A DNA stretch of 64,000 nucleotides from Bifidobacterium tsurumiense (GCF_000741765.1 NZ_JGZU01000015.1:310001-374000), one strand, 5' to 3'. Positions 13,003-21,567 are shown, counted from the first letter of the stretch. Notes: generated from the letters alone by a model not told the origin. Made by a program: numbers and translations.

Positions 13003-13025
13003 ACCCTGCCGCTGTGTGGCAGGGT
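13003..13025 (-). terminator. Attenuator terminator in the MHS transporter leader
   Basis: On the minus strand ACCCTGCC pairs with GGCAGGGT around a 7-base loop, followed at once by TTTTGTTGT. It lies 73 bp upstream of the transporter start and downstream of the Ile/Val/Leu-rich leader peptide. Transcription stops here unless the antiterminator forms. Confidence 0.88.
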
Positions 13026-13110
13026 CTTTACGCTGGATTGTGTCCGCTCGGGCTCTGCCATCGTTGGCGAGTCCGAACCATATGTCGAATCAGTCCGCCA
13101 ACGAAGACGG
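13017..13110 (-). promoter_or_regulatory. Attenuator: competing 1:2 and 2:3 RNA pairings
   Basis: Segment 1 (13096-13110, minus CCGTCTTCGTTGGCG) pairs with segment 2 (13055-13069, CGCCAACGATGGCAG): nine perfect base pairs, extended by further pairs including one G-U. Segment 2 can instead pair through TGGCAG (13055-13060) with CTGCCA (13017-13022) in the left arm of the terminator. Segment 1 begins immediately after three Ile codons of the leader peptide, so a ribosome stalled for lack of charged Ile-tRNA would cover segment 1, free segment 2 and disrupt the terminator. This is the classical ilv/leu attenuation layout. The pairings were found by eye, not folded computationally. Confidence 0.82.
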
Positions 13111-13161
13111 AATAATAATTCGAACAACTAGGACCAAATCATGCAATTGCATTCCAACCAT
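13090..13161 (-). CDS. Branched-chain leader peptide (23 aa)
   Basis: A short ORF with a near-ideal ribosome site (AAAGGAGG, 9 bases before ATG 13161). The middle of the peptide is LVLVVRIII: eight of nine residues are Leu, Val or Ile, and the three Ile codons (ATT ATT ATT) abut the first arm of the protector stem. It ends with a TGA at 13092-13090. The peptide is too short to have another role and its composition matches the regulatory peptides of ilv and leu attenuators. It senses charging of Ile, Val and Leu tRNAs and controls the MHS transporter downstream. Confidence 0.88.
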   Translation of the reverse strand: MVGMQLHDLVLVVRIIIPSSLAD

Positions 13162-13332
13162 CGTGGCAGACCTCCTTTCGATATTCGTTATCGTATTCAT
13201 CGGTGCTTTACCGATGCTCATAAGCTAGGTCGCATGGCAGTGCTCATACAAGCGCCTGTTCACAATGTGACACAGATCACTTTTGAAATCGTGGTTTCGC
13301 ACCGTACAACACAACCCCGAAAACACAAGAAT

Positions 13333-13402
13333 GCGGCATACGAACGTCCAACGAATAGCCGAAGGGAAAAGCCCTTCGTTGGCGGACTCGCTCGCATGCC
13401 GC
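13333..13402 (-). terminator. Long stem-loop after the second ABC operon
   Basis: Outer arms GCGGCAT (13333-13339) and ATGCCGC (13396-13402) and an inner stem CGAAGGG/CCCTTCG with loop CTTTT (minus strand) form an imperfect 70-base hairpin 117 bp beyond the MalG-type stop. It probably ends that operon. The remaining sequence up to the leader peptide should hold the MHS promoter, which I cannot place with confidence. Confidence 0.55.
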
Positions 13403-13518
13403 AAGAACTATGCCACATAACCCATGTCGTATGAGGCATGGAGTTGGTTCCACATTCCATGATGCGGACCATGCCACTCGACCTGAACTGTGAAGCAAAG
13501 CAATTTTGCGCTGTTCAG

Positions 13519-14382
13519 TTATCCCTTCACTGCGCCGGAGGTTACGCCTTCCACCACAAAACGCTGGAGGAACACGTACAGGATGAGGATCGGCAGCATA
13601 GCCAGCAGCAAGGCGGCCATGATCAAGCCGATATCAGTGGAATAGGTGCCGTAGAAGGCCTGGGTTGCAATCGGGATGGTGTAGAGTTCCTTGCGGCCCA
13701 GCACCAAGGATGGCAGCAGGTAGTCGTTCCAGAATGCCATCGCATCGATTATGGTCACCGTCGCGATGGTCGGCTTCAAAAGCGGGAACACAATACGCCA
13801 GAACGTGCGCCACTTCGAGCAGCCATCGATTTCCGCGGCCTCTTCAAGCTCGGCAGGAATATTCGTGCGAATAGCACCGTGGAACATGAAGGTCGCCAAG
13901 GATACCGAGAAGCCCACATGCATGAGGATCAGCGTGATGCGGCTATTGAGCACGCCCAGCAAACCGCCATAGACGGAGACCAGCGGCACCATAAGCACCT
14001 GGAATGGGATGACCATCGATGCGATCATCAGTGCGAAGAGGATGGCACCAGCCTTCCAACGCGGATTGCGCACAATCACATATGCAGCCATTGCGGAGAA
14101 CACAACCGTCAAAATCGTTGCACTGATCGTGATGATCGTGGAATTGGTGAACACGGTCCAGAAGTTCATCTTCTCCATGGCCGCCGGGAAGTTGGCCAAT
14201 GTGAAGCCATGCTTGCCGACCAGCGACAACGGGTTGGAAGTAATGTCAGCCTTCGTCTTGAAGACGTTGATGACCACCAGGATGAACGGTGCGATAAACA
14301 GCAGAAGCAGAACTATGAGCACGGCCCACAGCAGGATACGGGCGATGACCTTCCTTGGATTCATTGCTTGTGTGTTATTCAT
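13519..14382 (-). CDS. Sugar ABC transporter permease, MalG type (second system)
   Basis: Inner-membrane subunit (287 aa) of the second carbohydrate importer. Six membrane spans; the EAA loop is ELEEAAEIDGCSKWRTFWRIVFPLLKP at about residues 175-205. The C-terminal FVVEGVTSGAVKG is the usual MalG-family ending. Its ATG overlaps the TAA of the upstream MalF-type gene by one base (TAATG), indicating translational coupling. It is the last gene of the operon. No ATPase is encoded nearby. Substrate is unknown; the operator shared with the sucrose genes suggests a glucoside or fructoside. Confidence 0.92.
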   Translation of the reverse strand: MNNTQAMNPRKVIARILLWAVLIVLLLLFIAPFILVVINVFKTKADITSNPLSLVGKHGFTLANFPAAMEKMNFWTVFTNSTIITISATILTVVFSAMAAYVIVRNPRWKAGAILFALMIASMVIPFQVLMVPLVSVYGGLLGVLNSRITLILMHVGFSVSLATFMFHGAIRTNIPAELEEAAEIDGCSKWRTFWRIVFPLLKPTIATVTIIDAMAFWNDYLLPSLVLGRKELYTIPIATQAFYGTYSTDIGLIMAALLLAMLPILILYVFLQRFVVEGVTSGAVKG

Positions 14383-15260
14383 TATGCTTCCACCTCGCCC
14401 TTCTTACCGATGTACACCTGCAGCACGCCGATGACCGCGCAGATGACGAACAGCACCAAGGCTTCGGATTGACCGATACCGTAGTTCTTGTAGACGAATG
14501 CCTGGTTGTAGACGTGCATTGCGGCCATAACCGAAGAGTTGAAAGGTTCGCCCTTGGTCAACGAAAGGTTCAGGTCGTAGACCATGAAGCATCGCGTGGT
14601 GCTCAGGAACAGGCATTGCACGAATGAGGAGCGCATCAGAGGAATGGTGACATTCCACATGGCCTTGGACGGGGAGCAACCATCGATCATGGCCGCTTCT
14701 TTCAGGCTTTGATCGACGCTCATGAAGCCTGCCACATAGATGAGCATCATATAGCCGGCATATTGCCACACGGAGACGAGAATCAAGCAGAACATTGCGC
14801 CATTCGGAGTGGAAAGCAGCGAAGGCGTGGTCTGTCCGGTCATAGCCTCGCCGATGGCGACGAATGCGCGGTTGAACACGAACTTCCACACATAACCCAG
14901 GACGATGCCGCCGATGAGGTTAGGAATGAAGAAGCCTGCTCGGAAGAAGTTCTGGCCTTTGATTCCGCTGGTCACGAGGTAGGCCAGCAGGAAGGCCACG
15001 ATATTGACGAGGATGACGGCAATAACCGAGTACACGACTGTGCGCCCCAAAGCTTGCCAGTACGCAGTATCGGCGAACGCCGCTTTGTAGTTGTCAAAAC
15101 CGACAAAAGGCTTGGTCTTGGATACGCCGTCCCAGCTTGTGAAGGTCAGATACAAACCGTAGAAGAACGGTATGATGACCACTGCACAGAACAGAATCCC
15201 CGCCGGGCCGGCGAACATGAGGAACTGCCCTAATTTATACGAAAATTTATTGTGCTTCAT
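14382..15260 (-). CDS. Sugar ABC transporter permease, MalF type (second system)
   Basis: Partner permease, 292 aa from ATG 15260. This start is chosen because AGAAGGG lies nine bases upstream; two upstream ATGs have no spacing for it. Six spans begin with FLMFAGPAGILFCAVVIIPFFYGLYL. The EAA loop is SLKEAAMIDGCSPSKAMWNVTIPLMR near residue 205. It is preceded by an 85-bp gap holding a strong hairpin after the binding-protein gene and is coupled to the next permease by a TAATG overlap. It forms a heterodimeric channel with that protein. Confidence 0.92.
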   Translation of the reverse strand: MKHNKFSYKLGQFLMFAGPAGILFCAVVIIPFFYGLYLTFTSWDGVSKTKPFVGFDNYKAAFADTAYWQALGRTVVYSVIAVILVNIVAFLLAYLVTSGIKGQNFFRAGFFIPNLIGGIVLGYVWKFVFNRAFVAIGEAMTGQTTPSLLSTPNGAMFCLILVSVWQYAGYMMLIYVAGFMSVDQSLKEAAMIDGCSPSKAMWNVTIPLMRSSFVQCLFLSTTRCFMVYDLNLSLTKGEPFNSSVMAAMHVYNQAFVYKNYGIGQSEALVLFVICAVIGVLQVYIGKKGEVEA

Positions 15261-15284
15261 AATGCACATCCCTTCTTGCGACAT

Positions 15285-15319
15285 GCGGTTGGACGGTGGT
15301 TATGGCACCGCCCAACCGC
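15285..15319 (-). other. Intercistronic hairpin in the second ABC operon
   Basis: GCGGTTGGACGGTG (15285-15298) pairs with CACCGCCCAACCGC (15306-15319) with one mismatch and a 7-base loop, between binding protein and MalF-type permease. The same arrangement occurs in the first ABC operon at 4358-4396. A small second stem GAGGATC/GATCCTC lies at 15330-15344. Confidence 0.65.
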
Positions 15320-15345
15320 TAACCGTAACGAGGATCAGATCCTCA

Positions 15346-16626
15346 TCACTTGGTGTCGTCGGAGAGCGTTGCGCTCTTCCAGTAGGCTTCGATAGCCTGA
15401 GCAAGTTCAGCGCGGTCCACCTCGCCAGCGAGGTACTTCTGCATTTCCGCACCGAGCACTGAATAGTGATCATCAGGCATGTAGTTGTAGCTCGGGATGA
15501 GCTTGCCTGCATCTGCATACTCCTTGACGGAGGCGCCCAGAGGATCGGCAACGGTCAGGGTGTTGTTCTTGAAGGGGGAAACCATGGAGCAATCGTTGAC
15601 GATGAAGGACTTGCCTTCGTCATCATTGACCAGCCAGTTCAGGAAGTCCTTGGCAGCAGTGCGCTGTGCGTCAGAGGTGTTGGAGGAGTTGTCGATGAAG
15701 AAGAACTTCGAGCCACCACCGACGAGCTTCTGGTTGCTGCCGTCATCGGTGTCCTCAGGAACCGGCATAATACCCATGTTCTCGGAATAGTCGTACTGGT
15801 TGAGCACGGACCAATCCCAGTTGCCGCCGAACATGAATGCGATCTGACCTTCTGCAAGCTTCTGTTCGGTGACTTCACGCTCTGCGGAAATTGCAGTGGA
15901 GGCCGCGTAATTATTGGCCTTGAGCACATCGAAGGTGTCCATCAAGGAGTTGTACTTCGCATTGGAGTTCAGATCGACGCCGCCGTCATGCAGCTCCTTG
16001 ATGAATGCCGAAGGATCCGGCTGCTCCTCGTAGACCTCAGCGAGGAAGTGGGCCGCAAGCGACCAGTCTTCCTTCATGATGCCTGTCGGGGTTTCCATGC
16101 CGCCGTCCTTGAGTTCCTGGATCAGTTCCTTGAAGGAATCCAAGGTCTCGTAATCTTCTGGATTAAAGTCTTTTCCGGTGACCTTCTTGATTGCATCAGC
16201 GTTGTAAATCAAACCGCGAGCCTCGACGCTCACAGGGAATCCGTAGGTCTTGCCATCAATGGCAATGGCCTGATCCGTTTCCTTGACCCAGTCCTGGTCG
16301 CTCAAGTCAACAGCATGCTCCTCAGCCAAAGAGTAGACGTCCTTGGCGTCCACCATCGAAATCGTGTATGGCTCGTTGGATGCGTACTTGGTTGCCAAAT
16401 GGGCCGCAACCGTATCGCTTGAGTAATAGACCTCGAGATCCACACCCTTTTCTTCGGAATACTTCTTGGCCATCTCTTCCATCTGGCTTTGAATTTCCAT
16501 CTTGGAGTTGAAAATGGTGATCTTGGTTTCATTGCTTGAGCTTGAGGTACCGCAGGCGGACAGCATTCCGATTGCCAATAATGAAGAGATTGCAATCGCA
16601 CCCATGCGCTTCCATGACATACCCAT
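15346..16626 (-). CDS. Sugar-binding lipoprotein (second ABC system)
   Basis: Family 1 extracellular solute-binding protein, 426 aa. Lipoprotein signal with MGAIAISSLLAIGM then the lipobox LSAC at about residues 22-25 and a Ser/Asn linker. The mature part includes DGKTYGFPVSVEARGLIYNADAI, characteristic of oligosaccharide binders, and the hinge FMFGGNWDWSVL. The ATG at 16626 has AAAGGGAAAG upstream. First gene of the operon; promoter and double operator lie about 100 bp upstream. It captures sugar outside the membrane and hands it to the two permeases. Substrate is not determined by the sequence. Confidence 0.92.
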   Translation of the reverse strand: MGMSWKRMGAIAISSLLAIGMLSACGTSSSSNETKITIFNSKMEIQSQMEEMAKKYSEEKGVDLEVYYSSDTVAAHLATKYASNEPYTISMVDAKDVYSLAEEHAVDLSDQDWVKETDQAIAIDGKTYGFPVSVEARGLIYNADAIKKVTGKDFNPEDYETLDSFKELIQELKDGGMETPTGIMKEDWSLAAHFLAEVYEEQPDPSAFIKELHDGGVDLNSNAKYNSLMDTFDVLKANNYAASTAISAEREVTEQKLAEGQIAFMFGGNWDWSVLNQYDYSENMGIMPVPEDTDDGSNQKLVGGGSKFFFIDNSSNTSDAQRTAAKDFLNWLVNDDEGKSFIVNDCSMVSPFKNNTLTVADPLGASVKEYADAGKLIPSYNYMPDDHYSVLGAEMQKYLAGEVDRAELAQAIEAYWKSATLSDDTK

Positions 16627-16723
16627 GGTCTTTCCCTTTCTATTCCTTACGTGAAGCTACTCTGCCTCGCGCCAGTTCGAAGGTCTTCGCCACCGACGTA
16701 CGCTGTCGTTTCAACGATTCTGA

Positions 16724-16760
16724 CTATCGAACCGGTTAGATTATCTAACCGGTTCGATAG
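16724..16760. promoter_or_regulatory. Perfect double LacI-type operator
   Basis: A 37-bp perfect palindrome: CTATCGAACCGGTTAGA, spacer TTA, then TCTAACCGGTTCGATAG. Each half contains AACCGGTT (16730-16737 and 16747-16754), so two repressor dimers could bind as mirror images one and a half helical turns apart. The core TATCGAACCGGTT matches the operators at the sucP and scrR promoters. Confidence 0.88.
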
Positions 16761-16785
16761 TACATGAAACGCACTCGCTTGTCAA
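16757..16785 (-). promoter_or_regulatory. Promoter of second ABC operon
   Basis: On the minus strand TTGACA (16785-16780) and TACTAT (16762-16757) with a 17-base spacer. The -10 box runs into the double operator, which thus covers the transcription start. The rest of the 457-bp gap to the YesL gene shows only a 12-bp palindrome, GTCGCGCGCGAC, at 16970-16981. Confidence 0.85.
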
Positions 16786-17083
16786 TCGTTCTACGCTCGC
16801 TCACTCGGTTTTCAAGCGACCGCACAGCACCCCAGCCAGGATTCCATTTCACATAGTTGGAGCAAAAATAAGAAAGCACAATACATACATCGATGAATCA
16901 AAATTGCGCAATGCCATTGATACACGAAACGCACTCCCGCCGCGTTCACTCATACGCGTGTCGCGCGCGACCCTGACTTATCGCATACAGTGGCAATTCA
17001 CTTCGTAACTATATCCTGCGAAGAATCGCCACTACACGAACAAATGCACATCAGTAAATAGTTCTTCACAGCAACATGCTGCA

Positions 17084-17731
17084 TTATCCGTGTGAAGCCT
17101 GACCGCCCCGCACGTCTTCACCATCGAGCTTTCGGAACACCGTGTTGTACAGCCATGCGCAGCAATACTGAGGCAGAGTAATACCCAGAAGGATTATGCC
17201 CGGAATCGCATATGCGAAATAATGCACATATGCCACCGCGAATGCACCCAAAACCACAAGCATTGCAAGCGTCCGAGGGAAATATCCCACAGCCAGCATG
17301 GCGGCATTCTTGACCTGAACACGAATCGGATCCTCATATCGTGACAGCAACGGGAATACATATTGCGCCATAACAACGACCACGCAACCAACAATGGCCA
17401 CCACAGCACCCATCATCCACTGCTGTTCCCGAGGCAGGGCGAGCAATACCATCACGTCCACCGCCATAATGATGCCGACCACAAGAAACACGAGCCAAAT
17501 CAGGGTCGCCTGTTTGAAATTGCGTTTAAAAGAATCGAAGAACTGTCGGGAAATATAGGTTTCCTCTCCCCTGACCATATGCCATAGCACATAATGCATG
17601 GCCGTAAGCGAGGCACCTGCTGTCACAATCGGCAGGCACATCAGCAAAGTCAGCAGATTGAGCACAATGAGATCAAAGAAGGTGCCCATGATCTTGAAAA
17701 ACAGATTGTCCTGGTTGAAAAATCGAGACAT
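17084..17731 (-). CDS. YesL/DUF624-family membrane protein
   Basis: Integral membrane protein, 215 aa from ATG 17731. Recognised by the N-terminal pattern FNQDNLFFKIMGTFFDLIVLNLLTLLMCLPIVTAGASLTA and the segment GEETYISRQFFDSFKRNFKQA, which are typical of YesL. Five hydrophobic spans. YesL-like genes usually accompany sugar ABC importers; a role in importer assembly or regulation is suggested in the family but not proven. It lies upstream of the second ABC operon in the same direction, but has its own space (457 bp) before that promoter. The start is less certain: two ATGs 11 codons earlier lack a ribosome site. Confidence 0.8.
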   Translation of the reverse strand: MSRFFNQDNLFFKIMGTFFDLIVLNLLTLLMCLPIVTAGASLTAMHYVLWHMVRGEETYISRQFFDSFKRNFKQATLIWLVFLVVGIIMAVDVMVLLALPREQQWMMGAVVAIVGCVVVVMAQYVFPLLSRYEDPIRVQVKNAAMLAVGYFPRTLAMLVVLGAFAVAYVHYFAYAIPGIILLGITLPQYCCAWLYNTVFRKLDGEDVRGGQASHG

Positions 17732-17902
17732 GACTTCTCGGCGACCTTTCTGACTGCTCATCATGCGAATTTATGCGTTCACACAGCGCCTACGATACGG
17801 CATCATCGCCCGCCACGCCACGCATGAATGCGAACTGCTGAGCCATACAGGCCATAAATGCAATGGAAACAAAGTAGAGGAAACATCAAAGAAGCTGGAC
17901 CG

Positions 17903-17912
17903 CCCCCCCCCC
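17903..17912. repeat. Ten-base C tract (G10 on minus strand)
   Basis: An uninterrupted run of ten C residues in the 282-bp gap between scrT and the YesL gene, about 170 bp upstream of the YesL start. It is the longest homopolymer I noticed in the window. Such tracts slip during replication and could vary promoter spacing. Confidence 0.9.
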
Positions 17913-17962
17913 GACCTTCGTATCTGACCGCCTTCGTTCCGGCAATCGGGTGCGGCACAAAC

Positions 17963-18001
17963 GGGCGCATCCCAGTGCATTTTGCCACTTTGGATGCGCC
18001 C
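17963..18001 (-). terminator. Terminator of scrT
   Basis: GGGCGCATCC (17963-17972) pairs perfectly with GGATGCGCCC (17992-18001), with an inner AGTG/CACT stem. It lies 13 bases past the scrT stop; GTTTGTG follows on the minus strand. Confidence 0.8.
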
Positions 18002-18013
18002 GCGGACTTTGCG

Positions 18014-19603
18014 CTATTTCACTGACTTAATACGCATAATCAACCATGCCGCAAGAAGCACGACGGCGATTGAAACGCATAGCACAATGGTGTAGGCGAA
18101 GGCAGGGGTTTGCTGCACGCCCATGATCTGCTTCACCGTGGCAACAATCAAAGAGGTGGCTGCCGAACCGATAACCGTGGAGAGCGTATTGGCAAGGTTG
18201 AGAATGCCCAAATCCTTGCCGGCTTCTTCAGGATTGGGCAGCACCGCCACATTCAATGCCTGATCGATGGCGTTATATGTGCCGTATCCAAGACCGGAGA
18301 TGCCAGCGAACAGGTACATTCCCCACGCATTCGGCAACAGCAGTGGCATGGCAGCGCCTATTGCAAACAGCACGCTGGAGAGCGCAACAGGAACTTTGCG
18401 ACGCCCTATTGCATCAGCGATCGGACCTGCGCCCAAAGCGGCGATAAGGGACACCGCCAAGGTGATTACCGCCATGCGCGCGATAAGCGCAGGAGCCAAG
18501 GTGTCCGCATCGGGATTGCCGGCGTAAATATAATCAGTGACGATGTACAGCAGATACGTGTACAGCATCCAATATCCGCCCATCATCAGAGTGCGTCCCG
18601 AAAGCGCATAATAGAAGTCGGGGGCATTGCGGGGGAAACGCAGGGAGCGCAAGAGCATTCCTGCAGAGAATGGCTCGTGGCTTTCACGAAGCGAACTCTT
18701 CTCTCGCGGCCAAATCGCGACGGTGATGATGCCAATCAACGAAAACACCGCAAAGCCCATCATCCAACCAAGCCAAATGCCGTTAGGCCTGTCCAACAGG
18801 CTTGCGCCGACCAGATTGCCCAGAGTCTGTCCCGCTGCGATACCCGCACCATAGAATCCAGAAATCGTGCCACGGAATTTATCCGGGACTCGATCAGACA
18901 TCGTCGCCACGAAAGGCGCGAGCATGACGTTGAATCCCAGCTGTGCCGTGCACCAGAAGACGAGAATCAACGGGAAGGAATGCGTGGTGCTGATCAGGCC
19001 CATGGATGCGCCCGCGATAAGGCCCCCGGCAATAATCCATGGAGTACGCTTACCGAAGCGGCTTCTGGTCAAATCCGAGAGAGTGCCGAAGAGGATATTG
19101 GCCACCAAAGCCACAATCGAACCGCAGATGTTGATAATGCCCAACATCATCTCTTTGCTGCCGGCGTCGATTTGCTCCAATACGGCGGGCAATACCAGTG
19201 AAGTCAGGGCAACCCACGGAATGGCACAGACCAATGCGCACACCACGAATCCCACGCCAAGGCGAATAACCTCGGTTCTGGTAGGCACATGCCCATCAGC
19301 ACTCGCCATGGGATCGCGCATATCCAGGAATGCCGAATCCATATCCGGCACTGCTGCATCGACGCTCGCCACCGCGGCTACCGGCATGGATTCCGCTGTC
19401 ATACGCGTGGCCTGCACGCCGGCACCCGTCTGGCTGCTCACGCCACTACCCTTGGGCGCTGGCATCGGCACCGCCAAGCGGGCTATGGCCTCTTTCTCTT
19501 CCGGGCTCAGCGCTTTTTCATAATCCGGTCGATCGTCGATTCCCGGGCGAACGAACTGGGCGCCTGGCAGCGGCTGCTGGGGACGCTTATCATCTTCAGT
19601 CAT
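18014..19603 (-). CDS. scrT: MFS sucrose transporter, ScrT-like
   Basis: Proton-coupled sugar carrier, 529 aa, with 12 predicted spans. The loop LSDLTRSRFGKRTPWII and the span FGTLSDL place it with the glycoside/sucrose carriers of the MFS. An unusual N-terminal cytoplasmic extension of about 110 residues, rich in Pro, Ala, Ser and Met, precedes the first span at VIRLGVGFVVCALVCAIPW. The ATG at 19603 has GGAGGAAGGG upstream. It follows sucP and scrR in the order known for bifidobacterial sucrose loci, which supports sucrose as substrate. A strong terminator separates it from sucP, so it either relies on readthrough or has its own promoter in the 367-bp gap. Confidence 0.85.
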   Translation of the reverse strand: MTEDDKRPQQPLPGAQFVRPGIDDRPDYEKALSPEEKEAIARLAVPMPAPKGSGVSSQTGAGVQATRMTAESMPVAAVASVDAAVPDMDSAFLDMRDPMASADGHVPTRTEVIRLGVGFVVCALVCAIPWVALTSLVLPAVLEQIDAGSKEMMLGIINICGSIVALVANILFGTLSDLTRSRFGKRTPWIIAGGLIAGASMGLISTTHSFPLILVFWCTAQLGFNVMLAPFVATMSDRVPDKFRGTISGFYGAGIAAGQTLGNLVGASLLDRPNGIWLGWMMGFAVFSLIGIITVAIWPREKSSLRESHEPFSAGMLLRSLRFPRNAPDFYYALSGRTLMMGGYWMLYTYLLYIVTDYIYAGNPDADTLAPALIARMAVITLAVSLIAALGAGPIADAIGRRKVPVALSSVLFAIGAAMPLLLPNAWGMYLFAGISGLGYGTYNAIDQALNVAVLPNPEEAGKDLGILNLANTLSTVIGSAATSLIVATVKQIMGVQQTPAFAYTIVLCVSIAVVLLAAWLIMRIKSVK

Positions 19604-19883
19604 TGCTTCCCTTCCTCCGGGGTATTGCTTATAGATTCCTCACAACGGCATTCCGAATGGCAAAGAGCGCGAATATCGCATGCTTCCTCGTAGAATGGTC
19701 ACTCCTCCAGCCACCGGCTTCACCGCACCACCAACCACAGTCACGGCGTAGAGGCAATACTTAACCGCTACACCATGGCCTGCGGCATTGCACGTACACC
19801 TTGTATTGTACTGAGCCAGCTCGATTCCCGCACAGGATGCACACCAAGGTCATTGATGTGCGCCTGGATACTGGCCCAAGCAC

Positions 19884-19933
19884 AAAAAAGTCGGAGATAT
19901 CCGCGGCATGCATTGCCACAAATATCTCCGACT
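19884..19933 (-). terminator. Intrinsic terminator of sucP
   Basis: On the minus strand AGTCGGAGATAT pairs perfectly with ATATCTCCGACT (12 bp; arms 19922-19933 and 19889-19900), followed by TTTTTTGTG. A canonical Rho-independent terminator between sucP and scrT. Confidence 0.92.
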
Positions 19934-19970
19934 GCGTTGTCGAAGGTCAGAAAGATCGGCTGTCGCCTAC

Positions 19971-21482
19971 TCAGGCTGCCACAGGTGGGTTAGCGATGAC
20001 ATCATCGGTGTAGTGTTCTCCAGCTGCATCAGTCCAACGCAGTGCGATCACTGAAGATTCATTATCACGTCCCAATCCGCGACCAGGTTCGAATTCAAGC
20101 GAGGCAGAACTATTGTCTCCCTGCCACTCGAATACAAGGGATTCACCTTCCTTGCGGTAGGAGAACTCACCGTCGAAGGCATCCAGGGTATTGCGCAGCT
20201 TGCACAGGGCATTCAACGCCTTGACCACAGGACGCTCAAGGTTTTCATCCACCTCTGCGGTGGAATAATAATGGCGGTTGATATCACGACCGACATTGGT
20301 GCGCTTGAGCAGGTCCATATCGTTGGCACCCGCCAAAGCTCCCACATAATAGACCTGAGGAACGCCCGGCACAAAGAATTGCACCGCTCTGGCAGCAATG
20401 TAATGCTGGTCGTTGCAACCCAACGCCGAATAATATGTGGAATTAACCTGGTAGAGATCGAGATTGCTGGCTGCTGCGCCGGTAGCTGCCTGCGATTCGC
20501 CATCCGTGTTCTTGTGGATGGTGTTCACCAATGAATCCACCGATTCATCATCCACCAAACCCTTCAGGCCGCGATCAAGCTGGTCTGAACCGATATCGAT
20601 AACACCGATGCCGTCGTGGGTATCCAGCACGGTGACCGCATTATTGGGACGAACATCCACCCAATGCGCGACGGCGTCCACATCGCCTGTGAACAGCGAG
20701 TGCAGGAGCAGTGGCGGCAGAGCGAAGTCATACACGCGATCCACCTTCGAAGCGATTTCGATTTGCTTCTTGTAGTAGGAATGCACCTCGATAAGCGTTT
20801 CCAGACCTCGTTTGGTTCCTTCCTCCTTGATGCGCTCGATCAAATCGAAGGTCTTCGGAGTCATAAAGCAGCTGGTCTTGGCTTCCTTGGCCCCGTATCC
20901 GACTGCATCAAGACGTATGAACTTGACATGGCTTTCTGCAAGGCGATCAAGAATGGATGTCAGATAGCCCCAGCCTTCTGCGGAATCAGTGTCAATATCC
21001 ACCTGCTGAGGAGTGAAGGTGGTCCAGACCAGACGGGTTTTGCCGGCCCATGTGTAGTGGGTGAAAGGCAGACCCGGGCGTGGACGGTAGATGCCGGCCA
21101 GATCCTCTTCGGTTGCACCATCGGGGAAAATGGTCGACATGGTCAAGAACATCTTGTAATACGGACTGGCTTCGCCATTCTTCATAACATCCTGGAATTG
21201 CTTGGATTCCCAAGACATATGGTTCACGATGGTATCCACCATGATGTCATGAGTCTTGGAAAGCTCGGTGACGTCATCCCAGCCTCCCAGTCTTGGATCG
21301 ACCTGGGCGTGATCCACCGGATCGAAGCCCGCATCAGCACCGTCAAACGGCGTGAAGAACGGCAGGATGTGCACCCCCTCATACACACCGTCGAAGCGCG
21401 TACGCAGCACATCGGTCAGCGACTTGATGGTGCCATCTCCTAAACGATCGGCATAGGTGATGAGCTGAACTTTGTTTTTCAT
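19971..21482 (-). CDS. sucP: Sucrose phosphorylase, GH13_18
   Basis: Splits sucrose with phosphate into glucose 1-phosphate and fructose in the cytoplasm, saving one ATP before the bifid shunt. At 503 aa it has the family length. Catalytic residues are in the usual places: nucleophile D192 (RLDAVGYG), acid/base E232 (LIEVHSYY), stabiliser D290 (LDTHDGIG). The acceptor-site segment RPRPGLPFTHY is intact. The sequence agrees closely with what I remember of the B. adolescentis enzyme. Its promoter carries a LacI-type operator just downstream of the -10 box, consistent with control by the regulator encoded upstream. Confidence 0.97.
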   Translation of the reverse strand: MKNKVQLITYADRLGDGTIKSLTDVLRTRFDGVYEGVHILPFFTPFDGADAGFDPVDHAQVDPRLGGWDDVTELSKTHDIMVDTIVNHMSWESKQFQDVMKNGEASPYYKMFLTMSTIFPDGATEEDLAGIYRPRPGLPFTHYTWAGKTRLVWTTFTPQQVDIDTDSAEGWGYLTSILDRLAESHVKFIRLDAVGYGAKEAKTSCFMTPKTFDLIERIKEEGTKRGLETLIEVHSYYKKQIEIASKVDRVYDFALPPLLLHSLFTGDVDAVAHWVDVRPNNAVTVLDTHDGIGVIDIGSDQLDRGLKGLVDDESVDSLVNTIHKNTDGESQAATGAAASNLDLYQVNSTYYSALGCNDQHYIAARAVQFFVPGVPQVYYVGALAGANDMDLLKRTNVGRDINRHYYSTAEVDENLERPVVKALNALCKLRNTLDAFDGEFSYRKEGESLVFEWQGDNSSASLEFEPGRGLGRDNESSVIALRWTDAAGEHYTDDVIANPPVAA

Positions 21483-21567
21483 CGGACCTCCTTTGGCGCC
21501 TTAAGTACCGGTTGCCTCCGGTGATGACGGACACGTCAGCCTCATTGGTGATCGGCGCGTATTCCGG

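Noticed and set aside
12879-13115. Plus-strand open frame across the attenuator region
   Set aside because: No ribosome site, and the minus-strand leader peptide and terminator explain the sequence.
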